A stretch of 64,000 bases of DNA from Lachnospiraceae bacterium. Lineage in GTDB: Bacteria > Bacillota > Clostridia > Lachnospirales > Lachnospiraceae. The stretch spans positions 1 through 64,000 of the forward strand of contig CAJSZQ010000010.1 in NCBI GenBank assembly GCA_910574185.1, written 5' to 3'. The notes below the pieces were generated by a model that searched no databases, was not told where the DNA came from, and saw nothing but the letters and a program-made list of their open reading frames with translations. The translations under genes and the position numbers were made by a program. Shown here in pieces: positions 33,704-42,826 of the stretch; the first letter of the stretch is position 1; every line of letters starts with the position of its first letter.

Positions 33704-36700
33704 TTAACTTTCCAGCACCCCCTTACACTTTTTTCTATATGTTATCAGCGAAGCCGCCATCATAAGCAGCAAGCCGCTGAACATATACCAGTAGATTCCT
33801 GAGCCTCCTGTTGAAGGAAGCGCATACAGCAGATGGTTGGTAACCTTCAGGCCGCCGTTCTCGTCAATCTCCACATCATCCATCGTTTCTAGCGTTACTG
33901 TTCTGTCCGGATGTATCTGAATCTCTATCGGCTTCTCCAGAAGCTGATAACCTGCCGCTGTCTGAATCTCGCTGACGGTGTAATGGCCGGGCAGCAACCC
34001 GTTTACCTGAAGCTTTCCGCTTCCGTCTGTCTCCACATATCCCTTATCAGCATCCAGAACATCTGCCGCTTTAAAATTACCATTGTACGCCGCTTTCATT
34101 TCATCCAGAAGATTCAAATCCTGAACGCCGTTTTGTATATTGTTTCTTCTAAAGGCATAATTTTGATTTTCATCTCCTGTCAGTATCCACTCCGCAGAAT
34201 CATCGGTTTCTCTAATCACAAAATATCCATTGCCGTTTGTCTTACCAAGCCGGACTATACTGCCGTCTGAATTTGTCAGCCTGAAGCGGACATTTGCAAG
34301 CAGTTTTCCATCTAATCCCTTCTTTGTAAGTCCTAAGTCAGCGCCGCAGTAGAAACCGCTGTCATTGTATTTTGACTCATACAATTTTATAGAATTCTGA
34401 TACATTGTTTCCGCATCCGGCATTTTAATGGCTTGAATCTCTGTTTTCTCCAACATTGCTCCTGCGTACGTTGGTATTCCGTCTGAATCTATCGTATCAT
34501 CGCCCGCATTCTCTGCGGTCGCCTTTAAGATTGTAATCTTAGAAGTTCCTTCTGTGAACTTCACAGCAAATGTTCCCGCCGGAAGGTCTCTGAATTTATA
34601 CCTTCCCGGCTTGTAGGCTTCTACACTGTCTTCATCGTCTGCCCGCAGACTGATTTGCTGTCCGGTCTCAATCACAATTGGTTCCTCTGTCCCAGGATAA
34701 CATACATTCTTATAAACGCTTTTTCCGTCTTCTTCCACCAGCTTTAGCAGTTCCACTTTTACCCCCGAAAGCTTCATCTCGCCTTCGCTTTGCAGCCCGT
34801 CCCTGTTATCGTCTATCCAGGTAAGACCCTCTAATATACGTCTTACCGTCGGAGTCTTTGTGGTAGTCGTAGTATCGCCGCTGGAGAGCAAATTAACAAA
34901 ATAATTGTTTTCCGTCTTATCTTTATCTGACGGTCCTGGGTCAAGCTGAATCTTCAAATCAATCGACACTTTTTGTCCCGCGCCCAGTTCTCCAACTACC
35001 GCCCATGCTATAGGGTGCGTCTCTTCGCCTTCCAACTTTGGCGGTTCTGGTATCGCTATTTTTCCAGACGCTTCGTCAATTTCCGCTTCTTTCCATTCGC
35101 GAACTTCCTCTTCCGTTACATTTTTTGTAGTCATGCCTTTATATTTTTCATCAAAAGTGTAATATATCTTTATCTTTTTAACGTCACACTGTTTTATATC
35201 CAGGCTCCACTCTGCGAATGTATAAGTACCGGTAAAGTTACTGCCGTTCACCTGGTGCATGGGCATCGTATCCATAACGAAAACTTTTCCTCCCTGACCG
35301 GCATTATTATTGAAATAAACTACATAATCAATTTCGCCGTCTTCCTCCACAACCTTCTGTTTGGTATATTTACCAAATGAGTCTGCGGTTCCGCGGCTTA
35401 CGCTAATTCCCGCCTTGGAATTCTTTTCTGCCGTTTTTTCCGGGTCCCTTAAATCCTCCGGCGCCATAATATACGCCACGTTAGATAGGTTTGTCGTTCC
35501 AACCGGTACTTCTTTCTCCGGCTTTTCCTTATCGCCAATATCTACGGAATAGTAGATGGGCGCCATAGGTTTGCCAACCTCAACGTCTTTAATTACCCAT
35601 GTCAGCGTTTGCGTTCCGTCCCCATTTTGTTCTACATCCGGCTCTATCTGTTCTGGTACTTTGAATACAGCGTCCTCGGAATCATCCGCTGCAATTTCTC
35701 CCTGCTTACCGCCCTCTGCGCCATTCTGCTGATACTTACCGCCAAAATACGCGCTGTTCGCCTTATAAGTCATATATTCCGGCAAAATATCCCGAACCGT
35801 AACGGTAGTCGTATGGTCATAATTTCCTTCTTTCTCGTAATATGTTCTTGGCTGTAACACAAAATCCGCTACTCTCTGGTCGCTATCCAAATTGAAAGTC
35901 TGTTTTTCCTCTCCATTCGGTAATTTCTGCAGCAGATTCTTGGTAATAGAAGTTCGATATCCGATAATGAGCAAGGTATCTCCCCAATGCTCCCACTCGG
36001 AATTATGCGTGCCAACCGCGCCGCTTCCATCCTCTTTATAAGTTTCTCTCGTGTACCAGGCAGAACCTTCAATATTTGCACTTTTGTAATGAGACGTATT
36101 AAGTAATCCTGACGCAAGAAGCCACTCTTCGACATTCTTCTCTCCGTCTGTATTAAGAGCTATCTCTTCAAGGCTTTTGTCTGCTTCTTCAAACATCTGC
36201 TTTGTCCAGACCCGCGAAGTAGAAACTAACGCAAAGCTTTCTCCAATTAAGTCTGCATCGTCTCTGACCTGCGCCTCATGGTAAAAAGAATAGTAACCGT
36301 CGTCTCGCCCCTCTTCCGGCTCTGCCCCAGGGCCTACAAAACAGGTCAAAATACCCACGCATACTTTTCCCTCTGGTATCTTATCTAAATCATCATAAAA
36401 TACCAAATCTTTCTCATAAGTATGCTGAAGCTCCCTGTCATTCTCCCAATCCTTACCATCTTTTTTCGTAGCATAGTAAATGCGGATATTCTTCCTGATT
36501 TTACCACTGTTCATCCAGTCGTTAAATCCGTTCCCTGAAATCCCGTCAAGAGACGCCCCGTCCTCTAATACTGCTCTTCCATCTCCTTTCAGTTCAATCG
36601 CGCTTCCATAAAAACGAATCAGATTTGTTCCCAGGTACAATTGATTTTCTTTCACTCTGTTCGGCGCATAGGAGAATCCGCCTTTTAAGTACAGACCGTC

Positions 36701-39556
36701 GCCTACCGTTGCATAATCGTTACCATCATATATATCTTTAACTCCTGAGCCGGTCCACCAGCCTCTGCTTCCTTCTTCTGTACTGCCGCTTCCCTTGTCG
36801 CTGCCTGCATATCGCACTCTGTTCTGCATAGCTCCCGGCAGATTTATCTCCAGAGTACGTACTTCTCTGTCATCTTCTGTAACCATTTGCTGAAAGCCAT
36901 TTTCTCCCTCTATCAGTTTATCTCCGGTTACCGTAGTAGCCTGTAGATTCTTAGCTTCCGCAGTGGTTGCAAAGGCTCCCGCGCCATAGTCTTTTATAAC
37001 GTCATACTCCGGGCCGTCCGGACTGGTGTTAGTTGTAGTTTTATTAAAGGGCTGTACAAGCCAGATTGCGCCTGACGAGAAACATCCTATATTAGCTCCA
37101 TACAGTTCTGTACCGTCGGGCTGGTTCCTGACAGGCATATGACTTAAGTCAATCTCATAACCGTCCACTGTGATATGAATGATATTACTCTCCTGACTCG
37201 CATTCCATGTTCCGCTGTCCCGGCAGTCGCTTCCCTCCCGCTCTTCCACGTGTTCATGATAAGGCGCAAGTTCAAGACAGCCCCTCTCGTCTTTGAGCAC
37301 TCTGCCATCTGTATTTTGCTCGCCATATTTTACTTCTCTGTTTTCGCCGTAACTCCAAAGAAGCGGGGTGTAAGTCTCTGTCGTATCAACCGTCCCCCCA
37401 TGTTCGCTTGTGGAAGTAGGAGTGTAGACAGACGACAGCTCCAAATCAAAACTAATCGGACCTTGTGGCAGCTCAATTCCTTTCAGTCCTTTCGCTGCAT
37501 TGTCATTATAGAGCTGCAATACAATTCCCAGTTTCATCAAACGTCCGGGAATCGGATTATTGATATCTGTATTAGCCGCTTTCTCTCCATATTGCTGCAT
37601 CCAATCTTCGTCGCCCTGAAATTCAAATACATCTCTATAACTGGATTCACTTTGCAACCGAATATTATATTTTGGCGCTGCTGTCACCCTAACCGGTTCT
37701 GCTTCAACAGTCTTCTTTTCTATCGCCGGTTTCCCGTCGACAATATGCTCTTCATTCCCGCACTCTCCATCCCAGGTTCCGCCTTCCATTGCCGCGCTGA
37801 TAATGGGGGCAAACGTATCCCCCTCATGCATAGACTTAACATAGATGGTCAGATTCTCTCCGAAATTACCAGGTATAACCGATATATTTCCGCTAGCGGG
37901 CCTCAACAGTTTATAGCAAGTCAGCACCTGGCACTCTGTCTCTTTGCCGTCAATCATACGCGTCTCTGTTGTCAGTTTGGGCTCGTATCCTTCCGCAGTA
38001 TCCATCCACGCCATTGCACTCTGGTCAAAATCAGCTTCCGCCTCTGTCCTTGGCAATACAAACTCTAGCTTTACTCTGGCTTCCTTATAAGTCTCACCCT
38101 CTTCCCAGGGTTTCATGTTGACCTCAAAGTTATAGGTCACTGTATCATAGGTACGGACAATTCTATCCTCTGCACTGGTGTCATTTCCCCTGCCCTCCTC
38201 TTCATCAAAGGGGGCTGTTCCTGTAGTCATACTATTAATACGAATACTATTTACATATGCTTCATCCAATCCCATGACGCCCTCTGCGTTTTCCGCCGTC
38301 CGTTTCTTGTCTGCCGCATAGGCGTCTGTTTCTTCTCCGTTTTCGCTGATTACTTTTTCCGCCGCATCATTTTCCAGCTGCTCTCCGTCCTCATCTTCTG
38401 TCTGCTTCTTATCCGCTTCGCCTGCCTCGTCAGTACGATTTACTCCCTCCAGGCCCTGCTCTGTCTCTTCTGGATGACTTTCTTCGTCCTCTTCCGATAC
38501 CACCACAGCTTCCGTTTCAATATTCTTATAAGAAGCTTCCAGCTTTGCCACATTCAGATAATTGGTAATCTTATCATCCTTTGCACTGTAGGTATTCTCC
38601 TTAACCATGTTTCCGCTGTTGCCTTCGATTACCTGAATCTCATCGCTTTCTTTATTATAGGAAGAAACAATTCCCATCTGCGCCTCTGTCTCTTCCTGCT
38701 CCCGATGAAAGAAAATAATGTCTCCCGCCTTCGGCGTATAATCCTCTTTCCCAACCAGGCAAGCCCCATTCTCTGCACCAAGCTTCGCAAATTCCTCCGC
38801 CCATCCGGCGCTGTTAGTCTCACCCGGAAACAGAGCGGACTCTGCTAATCCCGCATAGGAAACGCAGAAGTTTACAAATGCTGCATCCCAGTCCATATAT
38901 CCGTTACCGGCAAACTGTCCATATCGCGTATATCCCTTATGGCTTCCATCCTCTGTAACAGTATAATTATCCGTATTCTCTTCGTACCCCAGCTGCTTCC
39001 TTGCCGCAGTTACCAAATCTTCATTCCACACATCTTTCCACTGGGTCCCTGCATACTGTGCGTCCCATACAGAAGCGTCTTCTACGCCGGCATTCTCGTC
39101 AATGTAACAGATTTCCGAATGACTGTGTTCTTCCTGCTCACATACTAACTGCTCCTGATGACAGTCGTCTGAATGAATGTGTCCGACGCTCTCTTCCTGA
39201 CCGCAGATTAATGTCTGCGTCGCCGAATAGCATTCTTCCGTATGCGGATGTTCTTCCGATTCCTCCTGGCCACAGATTAGTACAGACTCCGTCTGATAAC
39301 AGGCTTCGGCATGCTGATGTCCTTCTGCCTCTTCCTGACCGCACGCCAGCGCTCTCTCATAACACTCACCGACATGCTGATGTTCCTCTTTCTCACACTT
39401 CACATCACCGGTCATGGCTATGCCGGCCTCTGTCAGAACGCTGATAATTCCTCCTGCCACCATAACCACCAGAAGCAGCGCAACAATTCCCACTCTCCGG
39501 CGTTTCTTTTGTTTTTTCTTCCATTCATTCAAATACTCAATTACAAGCTTCTGCAT
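33704..39556 (-). CDS. Giant LPXTG adhesin, probable pilus tip
   Basis: 1950 residues. An N-terminal membrane helix (24-40) is followed by five Cys/His repeats of CxxEEHxHxxxCY form (54-151). A CHAP-like domain (about 180-340) has Asp224 where the catalytic Cys should be (MDWDAAFVNFC) and Gln293 at the His position (AQMGIV), so it should be inactive. A long acidic linker and large beta-rich adhesin regions follow. Near the C-terminus are an SdrD-B-like domain (WIDDNRDGLQSEGE), CnaB domains with an E-box (YTVSEIQTAAGYQLL), and LPSTGG with a membrane helix. First pilin-type gene of the operon, typical for the tip adhesin. Confidence 0.88.
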   Translation of the reverse strand: MQKLVIEYLNEWKKKQKKRRRVGIVALLLVVMVAGGIISVLTEAGIAMTGDVKCEKEEHQHVGECYERALACGQEEAEGHQHAEACYQTESVLICGQEESEEHPHTEECYSATQTLICGQEESVGHIHSDDCHQEQLVCEQEEHSHSEICYIDENAGVEDASVWDAQYAGTQWKDVWNEDLVTAARKQLGYEENTDNYTVTEDGSHKGYTRYGQFAGNGYMDWDAAFVNFCVSYAGLAESALFPGETNSAGWAEEFAKLGAENGACLVGKEDYTPKAGDIIFFHREQEETEAQMGIVSSYNKESDEIQVIEGNSGNMVKENTYSAKDDKITNYLNVAKLEASYKNIETEAVVVSEEDEESHPEETEQGLEGVNRTDEAGEADKKQTEDEDGEQLENDAAEKVISENGEETDAYAADKKRTAENAEGVMGLDEAYVNSIRINSMTTGTAPFDEEEGRGNDTSAEDRIVRTYDTVTYNFEVNMKPWEEGETYKEARVKLEFVLPRTEAEADFDQSAMAWMDTAEGYEPKLTTETRMIDGKETECQVLTCYKLLRPASGNISVIPGNFGENLTIYVKSMHEGDTFAPIISAAMEGGTWDGECGNEEHIVDGKPAIEKKTVEAEPVRVTAAPKYNIRLQSESSYRDVFEFQGDEDWMQQYGEKAANTDINNPIPGRLMKLGIVLQLYNDNAAKGLKGIELPQGPISFDLELSSVYTPTSTSEHGGTVDTTETYTPLLWSYGENREVKYGEQNTDGRVLKDERGCLELAPYHEHVEEREGSDCRDSGTWNASQESNIIHITVDGYEIDLSHMPVRNQPDGTELYGANIGCFSSGAIWLVQPFNKTTTNTSPDGPEYDVIKDYGAGAFATTAEAKNLQATTVTGDKLIEGENGFQQMVTEDDREVRTLEINLPGAMQNRVRYAGSDKGSGSTEEGSRGWWTGSGVKDIYDGNDYATVGDGLYLKGGFSYAPNRVKENQLYLGTNLIRFYGSAIELKGDGRAVLEDGASLDGISGNGFNDWMNSGKIRKNIRIYYATKKDGKDWENDRELQHTYEKDLVFYDDLDKIPEGKVCVGILTCFVGPGAEPEEGRDDGYYSFYHEAQVRDDADLIGESFALVSTSRVWTKQMFEEADKSLEEIALNTDGEKNVEEWLLASGLLNTSHYKSANIEGSAWYTRETYKEDGSGAVGTHNSEWEHWGDTLLIIGYRTSITKNLLQKLPNGEEKQTFNLDSDQRVADFVLQPRTYYEKEGNYDHTTTVTVRDILPEYMTYKANSAYFGGKYQQNGAEGGKQGEIAADDSEDAVFKVPEQIEPDVEQNGDGTQTLTWVIKDVEVGKPMAPIYYSVDIGDKEKPEKEVPVGTTNLSNVAYIMAPEDLRDPEKTAEKNSKAGISVSRGTADSFGKYTKQKVVEEDGEIDYVVYFNNNAGQGGKVFVMDTMPMHQVNGSNFTGTYTFAEWSLDIKQCDVKKIKIYYTFDEKYKGMTTKNVTEEEVREWKEAEIDEASGKIAIPEPPKLEGEETHPIAWAVVGELGAGQKVSIDLKIQLDPGPSDKDKTENNYFVNLLSSGDTTTTTKTPTVRRILEGLTWIDDNRDGLQSEGEMKLSGVKVELLKLVEEDGKSVYKNVCYPGTEEPIVIETGQQISLRADDEDSVEAYKPGRYKFRDLPAGTFAVKFTEGTSKITILKATAENAGDDTIDSDGIPTYAGAMLEKTEIQAIKMPDAETMYQNSIKLYESKYNDSGFYCGADLGLTKKGLDGKLLANVRFRLTNSDGSIVRLGKTNGNGYFVIRETDDSAEWILTGDENQNYAFRRNNIQNGVQDLNLLDEMKAAYNGNFKAADVLDADKGYVETDGSGKLQVNGLLPGHYTVSEIQTAAGYQLLEKPIEIQIHPDRTVTLETMDDVEIDENGGLKVTNHLLYALPSTGGSGIYWYMFSGLLLMMAASLITYRKKCKGVLES

Positions 39557-39568
39557 CTTCTCACCTTC

Positions 39569-40156
39569 CTAATGCATAAATCCTATTCGGCCAAGCGGCC
39601 ATGCCCTGTATACCACTCTGCCTGCGAGCTGGTCTCTGTCTACACACCCGATGGACTTGGTCCGGCTGTCCAGCGATACCGCCCTGTTGTCCCCCAACAC
39701 GAAAATCATCCCCTCTGGTACTTTGTAGGGAAATTCAATATCACAATTCCCAACCGCCTTTTCATCCAGATAGGGTTCGTCGATTACCGCGCCATTTACA
39801 TACACATTACCTTCATCATCTATATCTATATAATCTCCTGCATCTCCGACATATCGCTTCAGAAGTATCCTTCCTCCGTAATAAAATCCAATGATGTCTC
39901 CCCGTTCAACCGCCTTCGTCTGCCGGATAACGACCACTTCCCGGTCCTCAAATGTAGGAGCCATGCTTTCTCCGTTAACCCGAATCATCACAAAGAGTCT
40001 TGTCGCCGCCAGCGCCGTCAGCGCGGCCGCTACGGCAAGCACCCCTGCGACATACATGACGGCCCTCCGAAAATCTCGCTTTGACTCCACTCTTTGAAGC
40101 TCTTCCCGAAGTAAATCCTTCGGCGGAATCCTAAGATTCTGATTTTCCTTATCCAT
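39569..40156 (-). CDS. lepB: Signal peptidase I (LepB/SipS type)
   Basis: 195 residues with one N-terminal membrane helix. The catalytic serine lies in ESMAPT (Ser64) and lysine in ILLKRYVGDAGD (Lys100), and LGDNRAVSLDSRT follows, so it is a complete bacterial type I peptidase. Such dedicated peptidases are common in pilus islands of Gram-positive bacteria and process or help fold the pilins. The ATG at 40156 is weakly supported (GGGTG upstream); a TTG at 40180 is less likely. It overlaps the upstream coiled-coil gene by 8 nt and lies 12 bp before the adhesin gene. Confidence 0.92.
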   Translation of the reverse strand: MDKENQNLRIPPKDLLREELQRVESKRDFRRAVMYVAGVLAVAAALTALAATRLFVMIRVNGESMAPTFEDREVVVIRQTKAVERGDIIGFYYGGRILLKRYVGDAGDYIDIDDEGNVYVNGAVIDEPYLDEKAVGNCDIEFPYKVPEGMIFVLGDNRAVSLDSRTKSIGCVDRDQLAGRVVYRAWPLGRIGFMH

Positions 40157-40736
40157 GAAAATCACCCGAAACTGCCGCAAAGATTCTTCTGTATCCTCCG
40201 CCTTCTATCCCAGGCTCTTCTCCGCCAGAATCTTCTTCCGCCCGACCAGGCTCTGCCAGAGTCATCGTTCGGAGTCGGGTCCCCGTCCCTCTTCTTCGGA
40301 CTCCTGCTCTCCACCCGGACTCAATAGGAATCTTTTTATCCTCCTCTGGCAGTTCCAGAACATCCATGGATATCTCTCCGATTCTCCGGACATTCAACAG
40401 ATATTGCTCTGCCGCTCTCTGAGCCGCCTCAAACACTCCATTTAGCCGAAGCGCGGCTTCTGCGATATTCCCCACCTCCTCCAGCTCAATCATCCGGGAA
40501 GCTTTCATCTGCTCGATTACATCCCGAAGCTCTGCAATCTGCGCATCTTTTGCATTCAACCGTTCGTCCTTCACATTCAGCTTAGCTTTTAGCCGTTCGT
40601 AGCTCTCCGACATGGTCTCATGGGCTTCTGTCAGTTCGCCAAGCTCCTGTTCCAGCCGTTCTGTCTCCTCACACTGCGCCAGCAGCATTTGCAACAGTTC
40701 CCTTCTACTTAATCTTCGTAATTCTTTACTTGTCAT
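40149..40736 (-). CDS. Coiled-coil protein of the pilus operon
   Basis: 195 residues, no signal peptide. Residues 1-90 form a charged coiled coil (SRRELLQMLLAQCEETERLEQELGEL onwards), followed by a helical segment with EAAQRAAEQYLLNVRRIGE and a low-complexity tail rich in Gly, Glu and Arg. I recognise no enzyme. Similar proteins are found next to lepB in clostridial pilus operons, so a cytoplasmic role in assembly or regulation is possible, without direct evidence. AAGGTG precedes the ATG. It starts 15 bp after the previous gene. Confidence 0.75.
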   Translation of the reverse strand: MTSKELRRLSRRELLQMLLAQCEETERLEQELGELTEAHETMSESYERLKAKLNVKDERLNAKDAQIAELRDVIEQMKASRMIELEEVGNIAEAALRLNGVFEAAQRAAEQYLLNVRRIGEISMDVLELPEEDKKIPIESGWRAGVRRRGTGTRLRTMTLAEPGRAEEDSGGEEPGIEGGGYRRIFAAVSGDFHG

Positions 40737-40751
40737 ACTGCACCTTCTCTA

Positions 40752-41231
40752 CTATCCACAAGAATCTGTATTATTTTCCTTCTCCACTCCATCCAGCGTA
40801 GCGTCTATAATCTTAATCAGCTCCAGCGCCGACCTGAAATACACACTCCTGTCTTCCTCTAAATAAGTAACCTTACCCTGCCAGCTGCTGTGTTGCCTAT
40901 GCTGTACACGAATGACAAACGTTCCAATATCCCCTTGCTTTTTCAACAATTCATTGTCGCTCAAAACTCTTGCCATCCTTTCTTTCCTGTAATAACTGTA
41001 TGTTTTACCATATATATCTCTGTCATCGGTCCCCATAAACGGAAAGCCCAACGCGTTAAATAACTCTTCCGCCGCCTTAATAACTTTCTCATATCCCCGA
41101 AAATAAATTCCCTCTTTCCGGTATCCATGATACAGGCTGCCCTCTATCGTTCCTCCGTCATATCGGTCAATGCATAGCACAATTCCATTGGGCGCTCCTA
41201 TGTAATGCTGATTTCGCTGATTTTCTGTCAT
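40752..41231 (-). CDS. Hypothetical protein, first gene of the pilus operon
   Basis: A 159-residue cytoplasmic protein, mixed alpha/beta by appearance (YIGAPNGIVLCIDRYDGGTIEGSLYHGY...), with no signal, membrane helix or motif I recognise. The ribosome site is weak. The good operon spacing to the coiled-coil gene, and a candidate promoter with direct repeats just upstream (41276-41310), support it as the first gene of the transcript. Function unknown. Confidence 0.7.
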   Translation of the reverse strand: MTENQRNQHYIGAPNGIVLCIDRYDGGTIEGSLYHGYRKEGIYFRGYEKVIKAAEELFNALGFPFMGTDDRDIYGKTYSYYRKERMARVLSDNELLKKQGDIGTFVIRVQHRQHSSWQGKVTYLEEDRSVYFRSALELIKIIDATLDGVEKENNTDSCG

Positions 41232-41275
41232 TCCATATCACGTCCCTTCTATTCCACCCTGCATCTTACATCATA

Positions 41276-41310
41276 ATCATAGCAAACCACTACTATCCCT
41301 ACCCCTATCC
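41276..41310 (-). promoter_or_regulatory. Candidate SARP-type promoter of the pilus operon
   Basis: On the minus strand, GGATAG occurs twice with 12-bp periodicity (complements at 41305-41310 and 41293-41298), followed 11 bp later by TATGAT (41281-41276) as a -10. A normal -35 is missing and the repeats overlap its place. Direct repeats there are what BTAD/SARP activators bind, and such a regulator is encoded immediately upstream. Confidence 0.5.
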
Positions 41311-41392
41311 ATTTCCAAATAAATGCTTGTTTTTTCTATTTTCGGTAATTTATTCTTTGGACCCTCAAGCGCCGTCTTGCATAGAAAAACGC

Positions 41393-41431
41393 AAAAAAAC
41401 ACCGCAAAGGTAATAATTTTCCTCTGCGGCG
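41393..41431 (-). terminator. Terminator of the BTAD regulator gene
   Basis: Minus-strand stem CGCCGCAGAGG (41431-41421), 10-nt loop, CCTTTGCGGTG (41410-41400), then TTTTTTT. It lies 5 bp after the regulator's stop codon and separates it from the pilus operon. Confidence 0.9.
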
Positions 41432-41436
41432 CCTTT

Positions 41437-42657
41437 TTACGCTTCACATATTACACTATTAACATGATATCGAACTCCCGTCCTCTGCCCCTCGGCTATA
41501 AATTTCTGGTTAATCCGTCTTTCCACCACGCTACAATTCTCTCTCGTGGTATTAATTAGCAAAACCAAAAACTGTCCGTTCCCATACTGATTCACTATAT
41601 CCCCATGCCTTACGGAGCCGATGATTGCCTCTCCCAGCCTTGCCGACAGCTCGTTCAGGCGTTTTCCTTCTTTCATAGGATTTCCCTTTCCATCCACAAT
41701 CGTACACAACATCAGATATACGCTCTGTCCGCCCCGTTCCATCATACGACTGATAACCTGATAAATCCCACAAAATACAGGATAGGTACACAGATATCCT
41801 CCCTGAGACTCCTCTGATTTCTCCGTTAGCTCCGCCTGAATCTGGTCCAGAACCTTATAGGAATGACGCATTTGACGCCCTAAGCGCTCCATCATTTCCA
41901 TAATCTTAGAAGAAGGAGTTATTCCTCTTTCCTTCAGATAACTATCCACTGTATCTGCATAGAATTGCTTCGCTTCCTCATACTGCCTGTTCTCCACCAG
42001 CGCTTCCATAATTAAACTTTCCCAGTCAGAAAAGGGAGCTGTCATAGACGCGTACCGCCCTAGCTTCTCCAATCCATACCAGTCCTGATTCTTCCTCAAT
42101 ATTCTGGCGGCCTGCTGTACGCATTCATAAAACATAGCTCTATAACGCCTCGCCTCCGCACCGGCCCACATAACGCCTGCATAAGCGGATAGAAATTCTC
42201 CCTTATAAGTGTAAATAGCTTCCCGATACAACAGAAATCTTTCTTCCTCGTTATCTGTTCCCACCGCCTGTTCATACAGCCTGTCAAATTCAGCGGCATC
42301 TTCTTTCACTGGTATTTCCGGCGTCCAATAATAAATCCCCTTCTCCAGAAAAATATAATTGGCCTCCGGAAGCCCCATACTCTTAAGCTTTCGTTTCGCC
42401 TTATATATTATTGTCTGGAGTGCTTGGTGCCGATTCTCAACCTCCCGGTCTCCTATCAGGGCATCTTCCAAATCATCTCTTCCGACTCCTGTTCTGGCAT
42501 GATGAAGAAGTATCTGCATCAGACTCAAAAAATACGTATCCCTGCGTTTCTCTCTTGTCAGCGGCTTCTCGCCATACCGCATTTGAAAACTGCCGAACAT
42601 TTGAATATACAATGCCTCCGCTGTTTGTTCCATTCTCTTCGCACCTTCACTTTCCAT
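41437..42657 (-). CDS. BTAD (SARP-like) regulator with degenerate GGDEF-like C-terminus
   Basis: 406 residues. An OmpR-type winged helix (about 15-110: SLMQILLHHARTGVGRDDLEDAL...) is followed by a bacterial transcriptional activator domain with TPR-like helices (about 125-265). The C-terminal 110 residues resemble a GGDEF domain, but the signature is GNGQF (about 359-363), so no diguanylate cyclase activity is expected. It probably activates the pilus operon just downstream. Upstream lies the invertible segment, whose promoter faces it. The start may be 42657 or the ATG at 42633; neither site is strong. Confidence 0.82.
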   Translation of the reverse strand: MESEGAKRMEQTAEALYIQMFGSFQMRYGEKPLTREKRRDTYFLSLMQILLHHARTGVGRDDLEDALIGDREVENRHQALQTIIYKAKRKLKSMGLPEANYIFLEKGIYYWTPEIPVKEDAAEFDRLYEQAVGTDNEEERFLLYREAIYTYKGEFLSAYAGVMWAGAEARRYRAMFYECVQQAARILRKNQDWYGLEKLGRYASMTAPFSDWESLIMEALVENRQYEEAKQFYADTVDSYLKERGITPSSKIMEMMERLGRQMRHSYKVLDQIQAELTEKSEESQGGYLCTYPVFCGIYQVISRMMERGGQSVYLMLCTIVDGKGNPMKEGKRLNELSARLGEAIIGSVRHGDIVNQYGNGQFLVLLINTTRENCSVVERRINQKFIAEGQRTGVRYHVNSVICEA

Positions 42658-42757
42658 CAGCGCACCGGCCCCCCTTGGCAGTTACTATTTTTATTTAAAA
42701 CATTCTTTAGGACGCTCATCCGCTTTCCACACTGGCCAAAAGCGCCTGAATTTAACC

Positions 42758-42777
42758 TAAAGCTGTCTCCTTTAAGA
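42758..42777. repeat. Left inverted repeat / recombination site (IRL)
   Basis: TAAAGCTGTCTCCTTTAAGA, exactly complementary to 44209-44228. Within it, arms near TAAAG and CTTTA flank a 7-bp centre CTGTCTC, the arm-spacer-arm pattern of tyrosine recombinase core sites. It lies 100 bp upstream of the BTAD regulator. Confidence 0.9.
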
Positions 42778-42826
42778 ATAATTATAAATGTATTTTCTTA
42801 TTCAAAGAAGAGATAATCTCCTAATA

